A stretch of DNA of 64,000 nucleotides from CAVQHY01 sp963712465 (GCA_963712465.1 CAVQHY010000008.1:620001-684000); one strand, 5' to 3'; positions 6,813 through 14,583 are shown, counted from the first letter of the stretch. Notes: generated from the letters alone by a model not told the origin. Numbers and translations are program-made.

Positions 6813-8498
6813 TCAGCCCTGCTTCAGCTTCGACGCGCACGAGAGCGCGTCGGTGTGGTACGTGACCTCGGGATCCCACAGCAGGAACTCCTTGATCCCT
6901 GCGGCGCCGGCGCCGCGGATCTGCGCACACACCTCGTCGGTGCCGTAGTCGGTCTGGAGCGAGAAGTCCTGGAGCCACGGGACGACGCGGGCGCCCTTGC
7001 CGCTGACCCCCCTGGAGAAGTCGGGCAGCGAGCGGCGCACGATCGCATAGGGCTGGGAGTTGGGGTCGGCGAGCCCGTACTCGTCCGAGCCCCAGTGGGA
7101 CGGGTAGACCATCGGCGCCACGTAGTCGACGTTCTCGGCGATCAGCGAGATGTCCTGGCCGATCTCCTCGGGCCGGGTTGCCGAGATGCCGAAGACCGAG
7201 GCGCCGAGAAACGCATCGGTCGGTCGGAGCGCCTTGCGGGTTTCGGCGAGAAACGCCGCGATCGCCTCCTCCGGGCTCCCCTCGATCCCCGGGAACTTCA
7301 TCGAGTCGATCGGGCCGTCGGGACGGCGCACGTAGTCGTAGAGGATGTCGTCGACGCCTGCCTGCGCCGCCTCGGTCGCGATGTCGATGTTGTACTTCTT
7401 GACGGCCGGGTTGGCGAAGTTCGTGAAGCCGCCGTACCCGGCATACGGCTTACCGGCCGGGGTCTGGATCACCTGATCCCTGTCGCCCGCCTTCCAGGCG
7501 GCGGCCGCGAGGATCGGGTCGCGGAAGGCGACCAGCCGGCCCACCACGCGGACGCCCTTGGCGTGGAGCTGCTCGACGGCCTTGTCGAGGTCGTAGATCG
7601 CGTCGGTCGCGCCGATCTTCCCGGCGAGCGGAACCTTCGAGTCGTAGCCGACGACGCCGGACTCGTCCTTGAGGTCGAGCTCCACCGTGTTGATCAGCCC
7701 GGCGTCGACCAGGTCGAGCACCCGACCGCGAAGATCGTCGTTCGCCCAGGCGAGCGCGCTCATGTGAACACCGCGGATCGGCTCGGCAGGCCGGCGGGGC
7801 ACGATCGCGACCTTCATCGTCTGCTCGGTCCGGTTGCCTGCGGCATCAACGGCCGCGAGCGAGACGGATTGTGGAACGCCCTGATACTGGACGGCGAACG
7901 TGCCGTCCCGGACCGCGACGGGCTCGCCGTCGACGACGAGCTCGGCGCCGTTCTCGACGGTTCCCCTGAGCTTCAGCGGCCGGCCGGAGACCGCCTTGGG
8001 CGAGCCGCCCGCGATCGCCACCTCGGGCGGGGTCGTATCGACGGCGAAGCTCCAGGACCGCGAGCTCGACGCGAAGGGGAACCCGCCGTCCACCTTCACC
8101 TGGACCTCGTGGCGTCCGTCGGACAGACGGCCGGGACGCAGGATCGAGACGCCGTCCTGCACGGTGGCGGCCGCCGTCACATCGTTCCCGTCGAGGGTCC
8201 AGTCGATCGACCCGGGGTCGTCGCCGCGAGCCGCGAAGGCCAGCCCCCCAAGCGCGTCGGCGCCGACGGCGGCATCGTCGGCCGGGCCGTCGGTCTCCAG
8301 GCTGGGCGAGGCGATCTTCCCCCCGAGGAAGAGGACGAGAAACGCCAGTCCCGCGAGCACGACGGCAAGCGCCGTGAGCCGGCGACGGCGGTAGATCTGC
8401 CGGCGCCTAGCTGCGACCTGGCGCGCCTCCGCGGTCGGCGGCCGCCGCCGCGTCGAGCCGCGTCGCGGCGCGTGCGTCGTTGCCATTCCGGTGGACAT
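6813..8498 (-). CDS. putative glycoside hydrolase, DUF4015 family, membrane anchored
   Basis: A 561-residue protein. An Arg-rich cytoplasmic N terminus is followed by one membrane helix (LTALAVVLAGLAFLVLFLGG, about residues 41-60), then two Ig-like or bacterial-surface modules (about 75-225; SWSFAVDTTPPEVAIAG) and a C-terminal TIM-barrel of the DUF4015 putative glycosidase family starting PIRGVHMSALAWAND. Barrel motifs include TVELDLKDESG, DDILYDYVRRPDG, VDYVAPMVYPSHWG and FLLWDPEVTY. Acidic residues at strand ends suit a glycosidase. The substrate is unknown; the cell envelope or an exopolysaccharide is likely. ATG at 8498 and ATG at 8486 are both possible starts. Confidence 0.8.
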   Translation of the reverse strand: MSTGMATTHAPRRGSTRRRPPTAEARQVAARRRQIYRRRRLTALAVVLAGLAFLVLFLGGKIASPSLETDGPADDAAVGADALGGLAFAARGDDPGSIDWTLDGNDVTAAATVQDGVSILRPGRLSDGRHEVQVKVDGGFPFASSSRSWSFAVDTTPPEVAIAGGSPKAVSGRPLKLRGTVENGAELVVDGEPVAVRDGTFAVQYQGVPQSVSLAAVDAAGNRTEQTMKVAIVPRRPAEPIRGVHMSALAWANDDLRGRVLDLVDAGLINTVELDLKDESGVVGYDSKVPLAGKIGATDAIYDLDKAVEQLHAKGVRVVGRLVAFRDPILAAAAWKAGDRDQVIQTPAGKPYAGYGGFTNFANPAVKKYNIDIATEAAQAGVDDILYDYVRRPDGPIDSMKFPGIEGSPEEAIAAFLAETRKALRPTDAFLGASVFGISATRPEEIGQDISLIAENVDYVAPMVYPSHWGSDEYGLADPNSQPYAIVRRSLPDFSRGVSGKGARVVPWLQDFSLQTDYGTDEVCAQIRGAGAAGIKEFLLWDPEVTYHTDALSCASKLKQG

Positions 8499-8511
8499 TA
8501 CCTTGACCCCT

Positions 8512-8536
8512 CCGGACCATGCGGACAGGTGTCCGG
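8512..8536. promoter_or_regulatory. inverted repeats between the glycosidase gene and groES
   Basis: CCGGAC (8512-8517) and GTCCGG (8531-8536) form an inverted repeat spaced by 13 nt, with a nested GGACA-GG-TGTCC palindrome at 8523-8534. It is not the CIRCE element of HrcA. TACAAT at 8539-8544 could be a -10 box for groES, placing transcription close to its ATG (8552). The repeat could therefore be an operator in the groES promoter region. Confidence 0.35.
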
Positions 8537-8551
8537 CCTACAATCGTGTCC

Positions 8552-8842
8552 ATGGAAGAGATCGCGAGCCTCGCCCCGCTCTCGCTCGAGCCGCTCGACG
8601 ACCATCTGATCATCGAGCAGACAGACGAGGAGGTCGAGACCCGTACCGGGCTGATCATCCCGGCCAGCGCCGAGGCCGAGGCGCGCTCGGGCATCGTCAC
8701 CGCAGTCGGCCCCGAAGCCGCCGGCATCGAGCCCGGGGACAAGGTGCTCTTCCCGAAGGACGCCGGTTTCGACGTGAGGCTGGGCGGCGTGGCAGTCAAG
8801 GTGCTGCGGCGCGGCCAGCTGATCGCTCGCGTGCACGACTGA
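8552..8842 (+). CDS. groES: co-chaperonin GroES
   Basis: The 96-residue protein has the GroES (Hsp10) fold: LEPLDDHLIIEQTDEEVETRTGLIIPASAEAEARSG, then the IVTAVGPE strand, GDKVLFPKDAGFDVRLGG and the closing VKVLRRGQLIARV. The mobile loop is the usual TRTGLIIP region. It caps GroEL in the cytoplasm and assists protein folding. groEL is not next to it; the gene stands alone before the tRNA region. The ATG at 8552 gives the canonical length; a GTG six bases upstream is also in frame. No Shine-Dalgarno is visible, which fits a leaderless start from the TACAAT box. Confidence 0.9.
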   Translation: MEEIASLAPLSLEPLDDHLIIEQTDEEVETRTGLIIPASAEAEARSGIVTAVGPEAAGIEPGDKVLFPKDAGFDVRLGGVAVKVLRRGQLIARVHD

Positions 8843-8987
8843 CTAGTTCACCCGTCAGGGGGAAGTCCCTGCAAGGGCCGGCACCCATGATTCGTCGGCC
8901 GGCTCCCCTCAGATACCCCCGGCGCTCGGCGAATGCCCGTCACGGACATGCGGCTCCTACCGGTCCGAGGCGGGCTTCGCTCTGTAT

Positions 8988-9065
8988 GGGGGAACCGCTA
9001 GGCACGGGGGAACCGCGCCGCGGTTCCCCCATGGGCCCCCTCCCTGGGGAAACCGCGGTTTCCCC
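8988..9065. repeat. GGGGAACC-type hairpins upstream of tRNA-Ser(GCT)
   Basis: Three copies of a GGGGGAACCGC-like unit occur here. One is a bare half-site (8988-8998). One is a perfect hairpin with 11-bp arms and a GCC loop (9006-9030). One is a perfect 20-nt palindrome (9046-9065) with arms GGGGAAACCG. A related hairpin follows the other tRNA-Ser at 23437-23458. They may act as transcription stops for groES or be a small palindromic repeat family. Confidence 0.6.
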
Positions 9066-9105
9066 TTGCCCCCTTCCCTTGTGAGCGGATACGATCGGTT
9101 CGCGC

Positions 9106-9196
9106 GGAGAAGTGGCCGAGTGGCTGAAGGCGGCGCCCTGCTAAGGCGTTAAGGGGGTACTAACCTCCTTCGAGGGTTCGAATCCCTCCTTCTCCG
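9106..9196 (+). tRNA. tRNA-Ser (GCT)
   Basis: A 91-nt class II tRNA. Acceptor arms GGAGAAG/CTTCTCC, anticodon GCT at 9140-9142 in loop CTGCTAA, a long variable arm, and T-arm GAGGGTTCGAATCCCTC. The discriminator is G9196. CCA is not encoded. Confidence 0.96.
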
Positions 9197-9205
9197 CCTC
9201 GACCC

Positions 9206-9294
9206 GGAGGGGTGGCAGAGCGGTCGAATGCGGCGGTCTCGAAAACCGTTACGGGCGGTTCCGTCCGTCGAGGGTTCAAATCCCTCCCCCTCCG
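9206..9294 (+). tRNA. tRNA-Ser (CGA)
   Basis: An 89-nt class II tRNA. Acceptor arms GGAGGGG/CCCCTCC, anticodon CGA at 9240-9242 in loop CTCGAAA, a long variable arm, and T-arm GAGGGTTCAAATCCCTC. The discriminator is G9294 and CCA is not encoded. It lies 9 nt after tRNA-Ser(GCT), so the two are probably one transcript. Confidence 0.96.
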
Positions 9295-9306
9295 CCTGAC
9301 ACAGCC

Positions 9307-9331
9307 GAATCCCGCTACTAGAGCGGGATTC
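9307..9331 (+). terminator. stem-loop after the tRNA-Ser pair
   Basis: GAATCCCGCT (9307-9316) pairs perfectly with AGCGGGATTC (9322-9331) around a 5-nt loop, 12 nt after the second tRNA. There is no T-run. It probably ends the tRNA transcript or protects its 3' end. Confidence 0.6.
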
Positions 9332-9927
9332 AGGCTCACCGCCACCACGCTCCCGCCCGCTTTCATCTGCCGCTCAAGACCGCTGGAAACCGCGCGGATC
9401 GGGGGACGACTGTCGCGCAACTGTCGCGCAGCGTCAGCATGCGGGGACAGGGCACCCCCTGCCGTCGGGTGGTCTCGATGGAATCACCGGGTGGCGATAT
9501 GAGCCATTCGCCACCATACTTCGATCACGAACCCGGGGGACGACACTGGCAAACCCGTTCACCGGACCAGTACCCAGCCAACTGCGGCCGCCCGATCTGG
9601 CCCCGCTGCCAACGGGCGGCACGGCTGGGGAGCGAGGGCAGACGTGTGGTACTCCGATGCCAGGCCAAGTTCGGCGGGAGGATGGCCACGTACCCTCGGC
9701 TTCGCCATCCTCCCCGACCGCAGGAGTTCCCCGGCACCCGCCAATCGGCAGTATCGCAGGAGGCCACGGCGAGCGGGCCTCTTGCATGCATCCGCGGGCG
9801 GGTCCCGATGCGGCGGAGGCAGGCCCGGTAAGGGCGGTAAGGGTGGTGACGGGGGCAGGGCGGTGGCCCCGTTCGTCGTTGGTGGGCGCCGGGCTGGTCT
9901 GGTCAGCCAACCAGCTACGGTGACGGC

Positions 9928-10083
9928 GTGCCGGATGACCGATCACAAAAGCCTCGCCCGCAGGTGAAGCAAGACTGCTCGATCACGACGATCTGCCCGT
10001 CCTGCGGTAACGACGTAATTCGCGCCGGTAATCTGCCCGTCTGTTGTCGCGGCTGGCTCACGCGGCTGCCGAAGCCGAGGTAG
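9928..10083 (+). CDS. possible small zinc-ribbon peptide
   Basis: A 51-codon frame from GTG 9928 to TAG 10083 encodes a peptide with CPSCGNDVIRAGNLPVCC, a spacing that resembles a zinc ribbon with four Cys. The N terminus is basic and rich in Gln and Pro. There is no clear ribosome binding site or neighbour. The composition is less Arg-biased than surrounding frames, which is why it is listed. It may be a remnant or spurious; no function is proposed. Confidence 0.25.
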   Translation: MPDDRSQKPRPQVKQDCSITTICPSCGNDVIRAGNLPVCCRGWLTRLPKPR

Positions 10084-10570
10084 CGCGGGACCGAACCCTG
10101 CGATCCGAGGCTGCTTGGGGGTCAGCTCCCTCGGAGCGAATCGCCAGGTCGGGGGGTCCCAGGCCAAGAGCCCGGCCCCGCCTGATCCAGCCTATGAAGC
10201 TGTAATGACTATGTGAAGGCCTGGCCGCTGTAAGTCCCCCGAACGGGGGAGGCGGGACAAAGCGAGCAGCGCAAGGCTGACAGAGCTCGTGGCCGAGCCC
10301 CGACGCGGCCGTCGGAGCTCGACCAGGGGGAGAGCAAGAGCCCCAGCGCGAGCCGCGTCCCTTCCCAGGTCCACGCGCGCCAGGGCTCACAGAAGGGTTA
10401 CCCACCTCGCACGACACCGTCACCCGCCGGCACAAGCATTTACGAACTCCTTACGCCGCGAGGGACGGGCTCGTCGACGCCCGAGCCCTTGCGCCGCGGC
10501 CAAGGACTCGGGCGTTCGGCATCCTTGTACGGCGAAGGACACCACCGCTCGCGGTCGTATGCCGACGTAA

Positions 10571-10601
10571 GCCCGGGCCTGTGGCCGCATCAGGTCCGGG
10601 C
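10571..10601. terminator. GC-rich stem-loop downstream of the LLM gene
   Basis: The arms at 10571-10581 and 10591-10601 pair over 11 positions with one mismatch, around a 9-nt loop. On the plus strand CTTTCG follows. It lies about 185 bp beyond the 3' end of the minus-strand operon that ends at 10786 and may be its terminator. Confidence 0.4.
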
Positions 10602-10785
10602 CTTTCGATCGGGGACAGAACCCGGGACGTTCGAGATTGTCGACGTCGCATTCGACGTGGTCGGCCACGCCGAGTGGACGCTCTTCAAGATCTGGGCCGA
10701 GGTCGCGGCGGTACTCATTGAGACGGACGCCAACGAGAAGCTGGTGACCGTTGCATCGGTCACCGACGTCGACCTGGCTCGCGCA

Positions 10786-11718
10786 TCAGCCGGCGAGGGC
10801 GCCTACCCGCGCGACGACGTCGCGACAAAACGCACCGATCTGCCGCGGGTCGTCGGTGAACTGCGAGGGCTTGACGCAGATCGTCGTGAACCCACGCTCG
10901 AGCTGGGCGGGGATCGACTCGAGGGCGAGGCCGAGGTCCGCGACGCTGTCCGGGCCCGGGAAGCTGCCGCGTGTCCCGCCGACGAGCTCGAGCTCGTCCG
11001 GGTCGCGCCCCGCCTCGCGCATCGCATCGCGCAGCCGGCCGAGCTCCTCGTCCGAGGGTCGCCCGAGGGGGTTGAATCCGTGACCGTACGCGACGATCCT
11101 CCGCAGGAGGCGATCGTGGAGCGAGCTGCCGCCGAGCCAGACGATCGGCCCGCCCGCGCGGTACGGCTTCGGCTCGAAGTAGACGTCGTGAAAGCGGTAG
11201 TGGTCGCCCTCGAACGAGGCCGGCGTCTCGGCCCAGAGCAGCTGCCAGATCGCGAGGTGCTCGTCGAGGAGCTCCCCCCGCTTGCGAAACGGCACGGCCA
11301 GCGCGTCGTACTCGGCCTCGTGCCAGCTCACCGTCGGCTGGACGACGAGCCGGCCGTCCGAGAGGAGATCGAGCGTCGCGAGCTGCTTCGCGAGCGCGAG
11401 CGGATGACGAAGCGGCGCGATGATCGCGCCGGCGACGAGGCGCAGCCGCTCTGTCACCGACGCGATCGCCGCGAGCAGAGCAAGCGAGTCGGGCCACGGC
11501 ATCGACGGATCCTGATTTCCGGGCAGGGCGTAGTCGCGCGGGTTATCGGGCAACCCGGCGGCATCCGCCCCCGGGCCGAGGACGATGTGCTCGCTGACCA
11601 TGACAGCGTCGAAGCCGGCCTCCTCGGCCTCGACGGCGAGCCGAACGAGCGCGCGGAGGTCGCGCGGCGGCGTCAGCGTCCAGTTCTCGCTCAGGATCAG
11701 GACGAGTCGCACGGACAC
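10786..11718 (-). CDS. LLM-class F420-dependent oxidoreductase
   Basis: A 310-residue luciferase-like monooxygenase-fold (TIM barrel) protein. Features typical of the F420-dependent TIGR03619-like group are the N-terminal VRLVLILSENW, EEAGFDAVMVSEHIV, TERLRLVAGAIIAPLRHPLALAKQLATLDLLSDGRLVV, and the C-terminal IVWLGGSSLHDRLLRRIVAYGHGFNPLG. It likely transfers hydride between reduced F420 and a carbonyl or alcohol substrate. The GTG at 11718 lies inside the 3' part of the upstream isomerase frame. Being last in an operon with an MDR dehydrogenase, IolB and a sugar isomerase, it may oxidise an intermediate of the same sugar or polyol pathway. Confidence 0.82.
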   Translation of the reverse strand: MSVRLVLILSENWTLTPPRDLRALVRLAVEAEEAGFDAVMVSEHIVLGPGADAAGLPDNPRDYALPGNQDPSMPWPDSLALLAAIASVTERLRLVAGAIIAPLRHPLALAKQLATLDLLSDGRLVVQPTVSWHEAEYDALAVPFRKRGELLDEHLAIWQLLWAETPASFEGDHYRFHDVYFEPKPYRAGGPIVWLGGSSLHDRLLRRIVAYGHGFNPLGRPSDEELGRLRDAMREAGRDPDELELVGGTRGSFPGPDSVADLGLALESIPAQLERGFTTICVKPSQFTDDPRQIGAFCRDVVARVGALAG

Positions 11719-12637
11719 CGCTACACACCCCCAGCGTTCGAAGGTAGGCGCGGTTCGCCGCCTGGTCGGCCGCGAAGTCGTCGAACGACAGGCCCGGCGG
11801 TCTGTAGCGATCCTGCTCGACCACGAGCCAGCCGTCGTAGCCGGCGGCGGCCAGGCGCTCCAGCACGCCCGGAACGTCGACCGAGCCTGTTTCGAGCCGT
11901 GAGAAGACGCCGCTTCGCCACGCCTCCTCCATCCCGAGACCCTCTCGACGGATGCGGTCCATCACGTCGCCGTCGACGTTCTTGAGATGCACGTGATTGA
12001 CCCGGTCGCCGTGGCGGTCGAGCAGCTCGATCGGGTTCCCGCCGCCGAACGCCGTGTGGCCCGTGTCGAGACAGAGGCCCGCCAGGCTGGGATCGAGACG
12101 CTCGAGCAGACGATCGACCTCGCGCGGCGTCTCGATGTACGTCCCGCCGTGGTAGTGAAACGACACCGTGAAGCCACGGCTTCGGCACCGCTCGGCGGCA
12201 CGAACGACATTGGCGGCGAGCGTCTCGAAACGAGAATCCTCGAGCCATGCCGAAGGCGTCTCATCGATGCGTCCTGCGGCGGCCAGGCGCTCGGGCTCGC
12301 AGAACGCGTCCGACAGCAGGACGAGCGGCCGCTCGTCGGCCACCGAAACGGCGTCGAGCTGGTCGAGAACGTTATCGAGCCGTCCGAGGTCCTCCTCCCG
12401 GTGCTCTGCCCGCGAGAAGCGCAACGGCAGGAACGAGGCGACCAGCGACAGGCCGTGGCGCTGGAGGCGGGCGACGAGCTCCGGGCCCTCGCCGAAGTAC
12501 CCCGGCGGCCCGAGCTCCGTGCCCGAGTAGCCCCCGGCCGCGATCGCCCCCAACAGCTCCTCCGGATCGGGGAGATCCGCGTCCTCCGCCGTGAGCTCGA
12601 AGACCCCGTACGAGACCGGAGCGTTGGCGAGACGCAC
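11543..12637 (-). CDS. sugar phosphate isomerase/epimerase (TIM barrel), frame extended at 3' end
   Basis: An AP-endonuclease-2/xylose-isomerase-like barrel starting VAVRLANAPVSYGVFELTAED. Metal-site motifs are visible: VSFHYHGGTY, GLCLDTGHTAFGGGNP, VNHVHLKNVDGD and the final Glu in WLVVEQDRY, as in IolE/IolI-type isomerases or dehydratases. The GTG at 12637 lies 2 nt after the iolB stop. The conserved fold ends at about residue 305 (AANRAYLRTLGV). The frame then runs another 58 Arg/Pro-rich codons inside the LLM gene. One extra G in the GGGGG run near 11729 would create an immediate TAG, so the overlap is probably a homopolymer indel or a stop-loss. Substrate unknown; the iolB neighbour suggests an inosose-like compound. 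Confidence 0.8.
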   Translation of the reverse strand: MRLANAPVSYGVFELTAEDADLPDPEELLGAIAAGGYSGTELGPPGYFGEGPELVARLQRHGLSLVASFLPLRFSRAEHREEDLGRLDNVLDQLDAVSVADERPLVLLSDAFCEPERLAAAGRIDETPSAWLEDSRFETLAANVVRAAERCRSRGFTVSFHYHGGTYIETPREVDRLLERLDPSLAGLCLDTGHTAFGGGNPIELLDRHGDRVNHVHLKNVDGDVMDRIRREGLGMEEAWRSGVFSRLETGSVDVPGVLERLAAAGYDGWLVVEQDRYRPPGLSFDDFAADQAANRAYLRTLGVCSGVRATRPDPERELDADAAARPPRARSARRRGRGGRLRRCHGQRAHRPRPGGGCRRVAR

Positions 12638-12639
12638 CG

Positions 12640-13479
12640 CTACGAGCCGGTCTCCACACCGACGAGCGGTACACGCGGGTCGCGGGCCATGCCGGCCCAG
12701 GCGGCGCGAGCCCACGCCAGGTCCGGATCGTCGACGGCAGCCATCGATCGGTGGTCGGCAGCGAGCGCGTTCAGGTAGTAGCCGTCGTATCCGTGGGCCG
12801 CGCAGAACGGGTGGTAGCCACGCGGGACGAGGACGACGTCGCCGTCGCGAACCGTCCACGTCTCGTCGAGCGATCCGTCACGGGCGTACAGACGCTGGAG
12901 GCCGAAGCCCTCGGGAGCGGCGAAGCGGTACGCGTACACCTCCTCGAGGTCGTTCTCCTCGGGAAGGCTGACCCGCTCGTGCTTGTGCGGCGGATAGCTC
13001 GACCAGTTCCCGGCCGGGGTCAGCACCTCGACGACGAGGAGGCGGTGGGCCGGAAACTCCGGCGGGATGATGTGCGTGATCTGCCGGGTGGCGTTGCCGG
13101 CACCGCGCACCTCGATCCTCAGAGCCCCGGGATCGATCGACCGCGCGGGATGCCGTTGCTCGGCCCGTGCGCCACAGACGCCCAGAAGCCCCTGTCCGAC
13201 CAGCGACACGGTGGTTTCGAGAGGCGCGTACAGCGCCTCGGGAAGCCGCTCGAAGGGCGTCGCCCGCTCGCCAAGCGAATAGGGCTCCCCCTCGATCTCG
13301 GCGTCGAGCCGGCCGCCGAGGTTGACGAGGCACACCTCGTCCGGGCCCGTGTCGAGCACGGACTCGCCGTCGATCGAGAGGTTGCGATACGAGAGCCACC
13401 GCCAGCCGGCCGACTCGGGCGTGATCGGTGGGGCGGGAGCGCGGAGGAGCAACTCCGGCGGGTCCGCGATGCGCGACAT
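12640..13479 (-). CDS. iolB: 5-deoxy-glucuronate isomerase (IolB family)
   Basis: IolB isomerises 5-deoxy-D-glucuronate to 5-dehydro-2-deoxy-D-gluconate in myo-inositol catabolism. The 279-residue bicupin matches the family in length and motifs: ITHIIPPEFPAHRLLVVEVLTPAGNWSSYPPHKHE with the metal His, EEVYAYRFAAPEGFGLQRLY, and the second cupin VRDGDVVLVPRGYHPFCAAHGYDGYYLNALA. Its ATG (13479) overlaps the TGA of the upstream dehydrogenase by 1 nt (TGATG), showing tight operon coupling. The rest of a standard iol set (iolC, iolD, iolE) is not adjacent, so the operon may act on another inositol- or uronate-like substrate. Confidence 0.88.
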   Translation of the reverse strand: MSRIADPPELLLRAPAPPITPESAGWRWLSYRNLSIDGESVLDTGPDEVCLVNLGGRLDAEIEGEPYSLGERATPFERLPEALYAPLETTVSLVGQGLLGVCGARAEQRHPARSIDPGALRIEVRGAGNATRQITHIIPPEFPAHRLLVVEVLTPAGNWSSYPPHKHERVSLPEENDLEEVYAYRFAAPEGFGLQRLYARDGSLDETWTVRDGDVVLVPRGYHPFCAAHGYDGYYLNALAADHRSMAAVDDPDLAWARAAWAGMARDPRVPLVGVETGS

Positions 13480-14501
13480 CACGCGGCCGGCCGCAGGACG
13501 ATCTTGCCTGCCCGGCCGGCCCGCATCTCCGCCAGAGCCTGGTCGATGCCCTCGAGCGGCAGCTCGTCCGTCACGAGCCCCTCCACGGGCAGCCGCCCCT
13601 TCGCCAGCAGCTCGAGCGCGAGAGCCGCCGTGCCGAACCCGCCCGCTGTGCCCCGAATCAGGATCGTCCCGTCGACGATACGCGCGACGTCGACCTCGGG
13701 TCTCGCGGTCGCGTTGTAGCCAACGCAGAGGATCCTTCCCCCGTGGTCGACGAGCTCGACCGCGCGGTCGAGCAGGAAGCCGGTCGCGTCGATGACCAGC
13801 GACGGCGGCATCCGCGCGCCGGTCGCCCGCCGGTAGCCCTCGACGGCGATCCCCTCGGCGGCGTCGATCGTGTGGGTCGCGCCGCACGCGAGGGCGAGCT
13901 CCCGGCGCCGGGACGCGGGCTCGTACGCGACCAGAGGCTCGACGCCCATCGTCGACAGCACGGCACAGAAGAGCAGGCCGATCGGCCCCGCCCCGAGCAC
14001 GGCGGCGCTCTCGCCGGCGCTCGGAGCCACGCGTCGCACACCGGCCAGGACGACGCTGAGCGGCTCGGTCAGCGCCGCGCGGGCCCAGGGAAGCTCGCCC
14101 GGAAACGGGAGCAGCGACCAGCCCGGCATCGGCGCCAGTGACGTCATGCCGCCGTCCTGGAAGATCCCGTGCAGCACCTGATCCGGACACCCCTCCGGCT
14201 CGCCGCGAAGGCAGTAGTCGCAGGTTCCACATCCCTGGGCCGGGTCGATCGCGACGCGGTCGCCCGGACGGACATGCGTCACGAGCGACCCGACCGCGCG
14301 CACGGTGCCGCAGAACTCGTGGCCGAGCACGATGCCCGGCGTCGCAGGATGGCGCTGGGGCTGCGACAGGATGTGAAGATCGCTTCCGCAGATTCCCGCC
14401 GCGGCGACCTCGACGATGACGCCGTCGGGCGCCGGCCCGTCCGGCTCGGGCCGGTCCAGGAGCGCGTGGCGGCCCTCGCCGACGAAGGTGATAGCGCGCA
14501 T
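13479..14501 (-). CDS. zinc-dependent alcohol/polyol dehydrogenase (MDR family)
   Basis: A 340-residue medium-chain dehydrogenase. The catalytic zinc motif is AGICGSDLHIL with GHEFCGTV. The structural zinc loop is CGTCDYCLRGEPEGC. A Rossmann fold AAVLGAGPIGLLFCA binds NAD(P). This pattern matches sorbitol, threonine or L-idonate dehydrogenase-like enzymes oxidising secondary alcohols of sugars or polyols. The ATG at 14501 is preferred over the upstream GTG because GGGAGG lies 6 nt before it. It is the first gene of the minus-strand operon, driven by a TTGAAA-N17-TATAAT promoter that overlaps a LacI-type palindrome. Confidence 0.87.
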   Translation of the reverse strand: MRAITFVGEGRHALLDRPEPDGPAPDGVIVEVAAAGICGSDLHILSQPQRHPATPGIVLGHEFCGTVRAVGSLVTHVRPGDRVAIDPAQGCGTCDYCLRGEPEGCPDQVLHGIFQDGGMTSLAPMPGWSLLPFPGELPWARAALTEPLSVVLAGVRRVAPSAGESAAVLGAGPIGLLFCAVLSTMGVEPLVAYEPASRRRELALACGATHTIDAAEGIAVEGYRRATGARMPPSLVIDATGFLLDRAVELVDHGGRILCVGYNATARPEVDVARIVDGTILIRGTAGGFGTAALALELLAKGRLPVEGLVTDELPLEGIDQALAEMRAGRAGKIVLRPAA

Positions 14502-14534
14502 CCAAGGCCTCCCGGGTGACACGGCCCGCGCCGC

Positions 14535-14583
14535 TTGACATTCCGACGCGGGCGATTATAGGGTCGCGTTTGAAACGTTTCAA
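14535..14583. promoter_or_regulatory. divergent promoters with LacI-family operator TTGAAACGTTTCAA
   Basis: A perfect 14-bp palindrome TTGAAACGTTTCAA occupies 14570-14583. Its left-facing half supplies the -35 (TTGAAA, 14583-14578) of a minus-strand promoter with a consensus TATAAT (14560-14555) after 17 nt. On the plus strand TTGACA (14535-14540) and TATAGG (14557-14562), spaced 16 nt, put transcription start at about 14569, directly on the palindrome. One repressor dimer could thus shut both operons. The LacI protein encoded at 15618 is the obvious candidate. Confidence 0.85.

Larger units (their letters stand above)
9332..10785. other. gene-poor region after the tRNA-Ser pair
   Basis: About 1.45 kb without a recognisable conserved gene on either strand. 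It contains a tandem duplication of ACTGTCGCGCA (9409-9430), a possible 51-residue zinc-ribbon peptide (9928-10083), a CCCCC-GAA-GGGGG type hairpin near 10238-10251 and a terminator-like stem at 10571-10601. Reading frames longer than 60 codons here are Arg/Pro-rich and look like GC-driven artefacts. The position next to tRNA genes suggests a decayed insertion, but no integrase or flanking tRNA-end duplication was found. Confidence 0.45.

Noticed and set aside
8512..8544. CIRCE element for HrcA control of groES
   Set aside because: No TTAGCACTC-N9-GAGTGCTAA match; the repeat present is different.
6735..8609. 624-codon plus-strand frame
   Set aside because: It lies opposite the DUF4015 glycosidase-like gene, has no domain and shows His/Arg/Asp-rich antisense composition.
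9160..9420. Minus-strand frame giving a peptide with GGEGGIRTLEGG and GRDLNPR
   Set aside because: It is an antisense translation of the two tRNA-Ser genes, a well-known source of spurious proteins.
10489..11985. 498-codon plus-strand frame over the LLM and isomerase genes
   Set aside because: It is antisense to two well-supported genes and matches no family.
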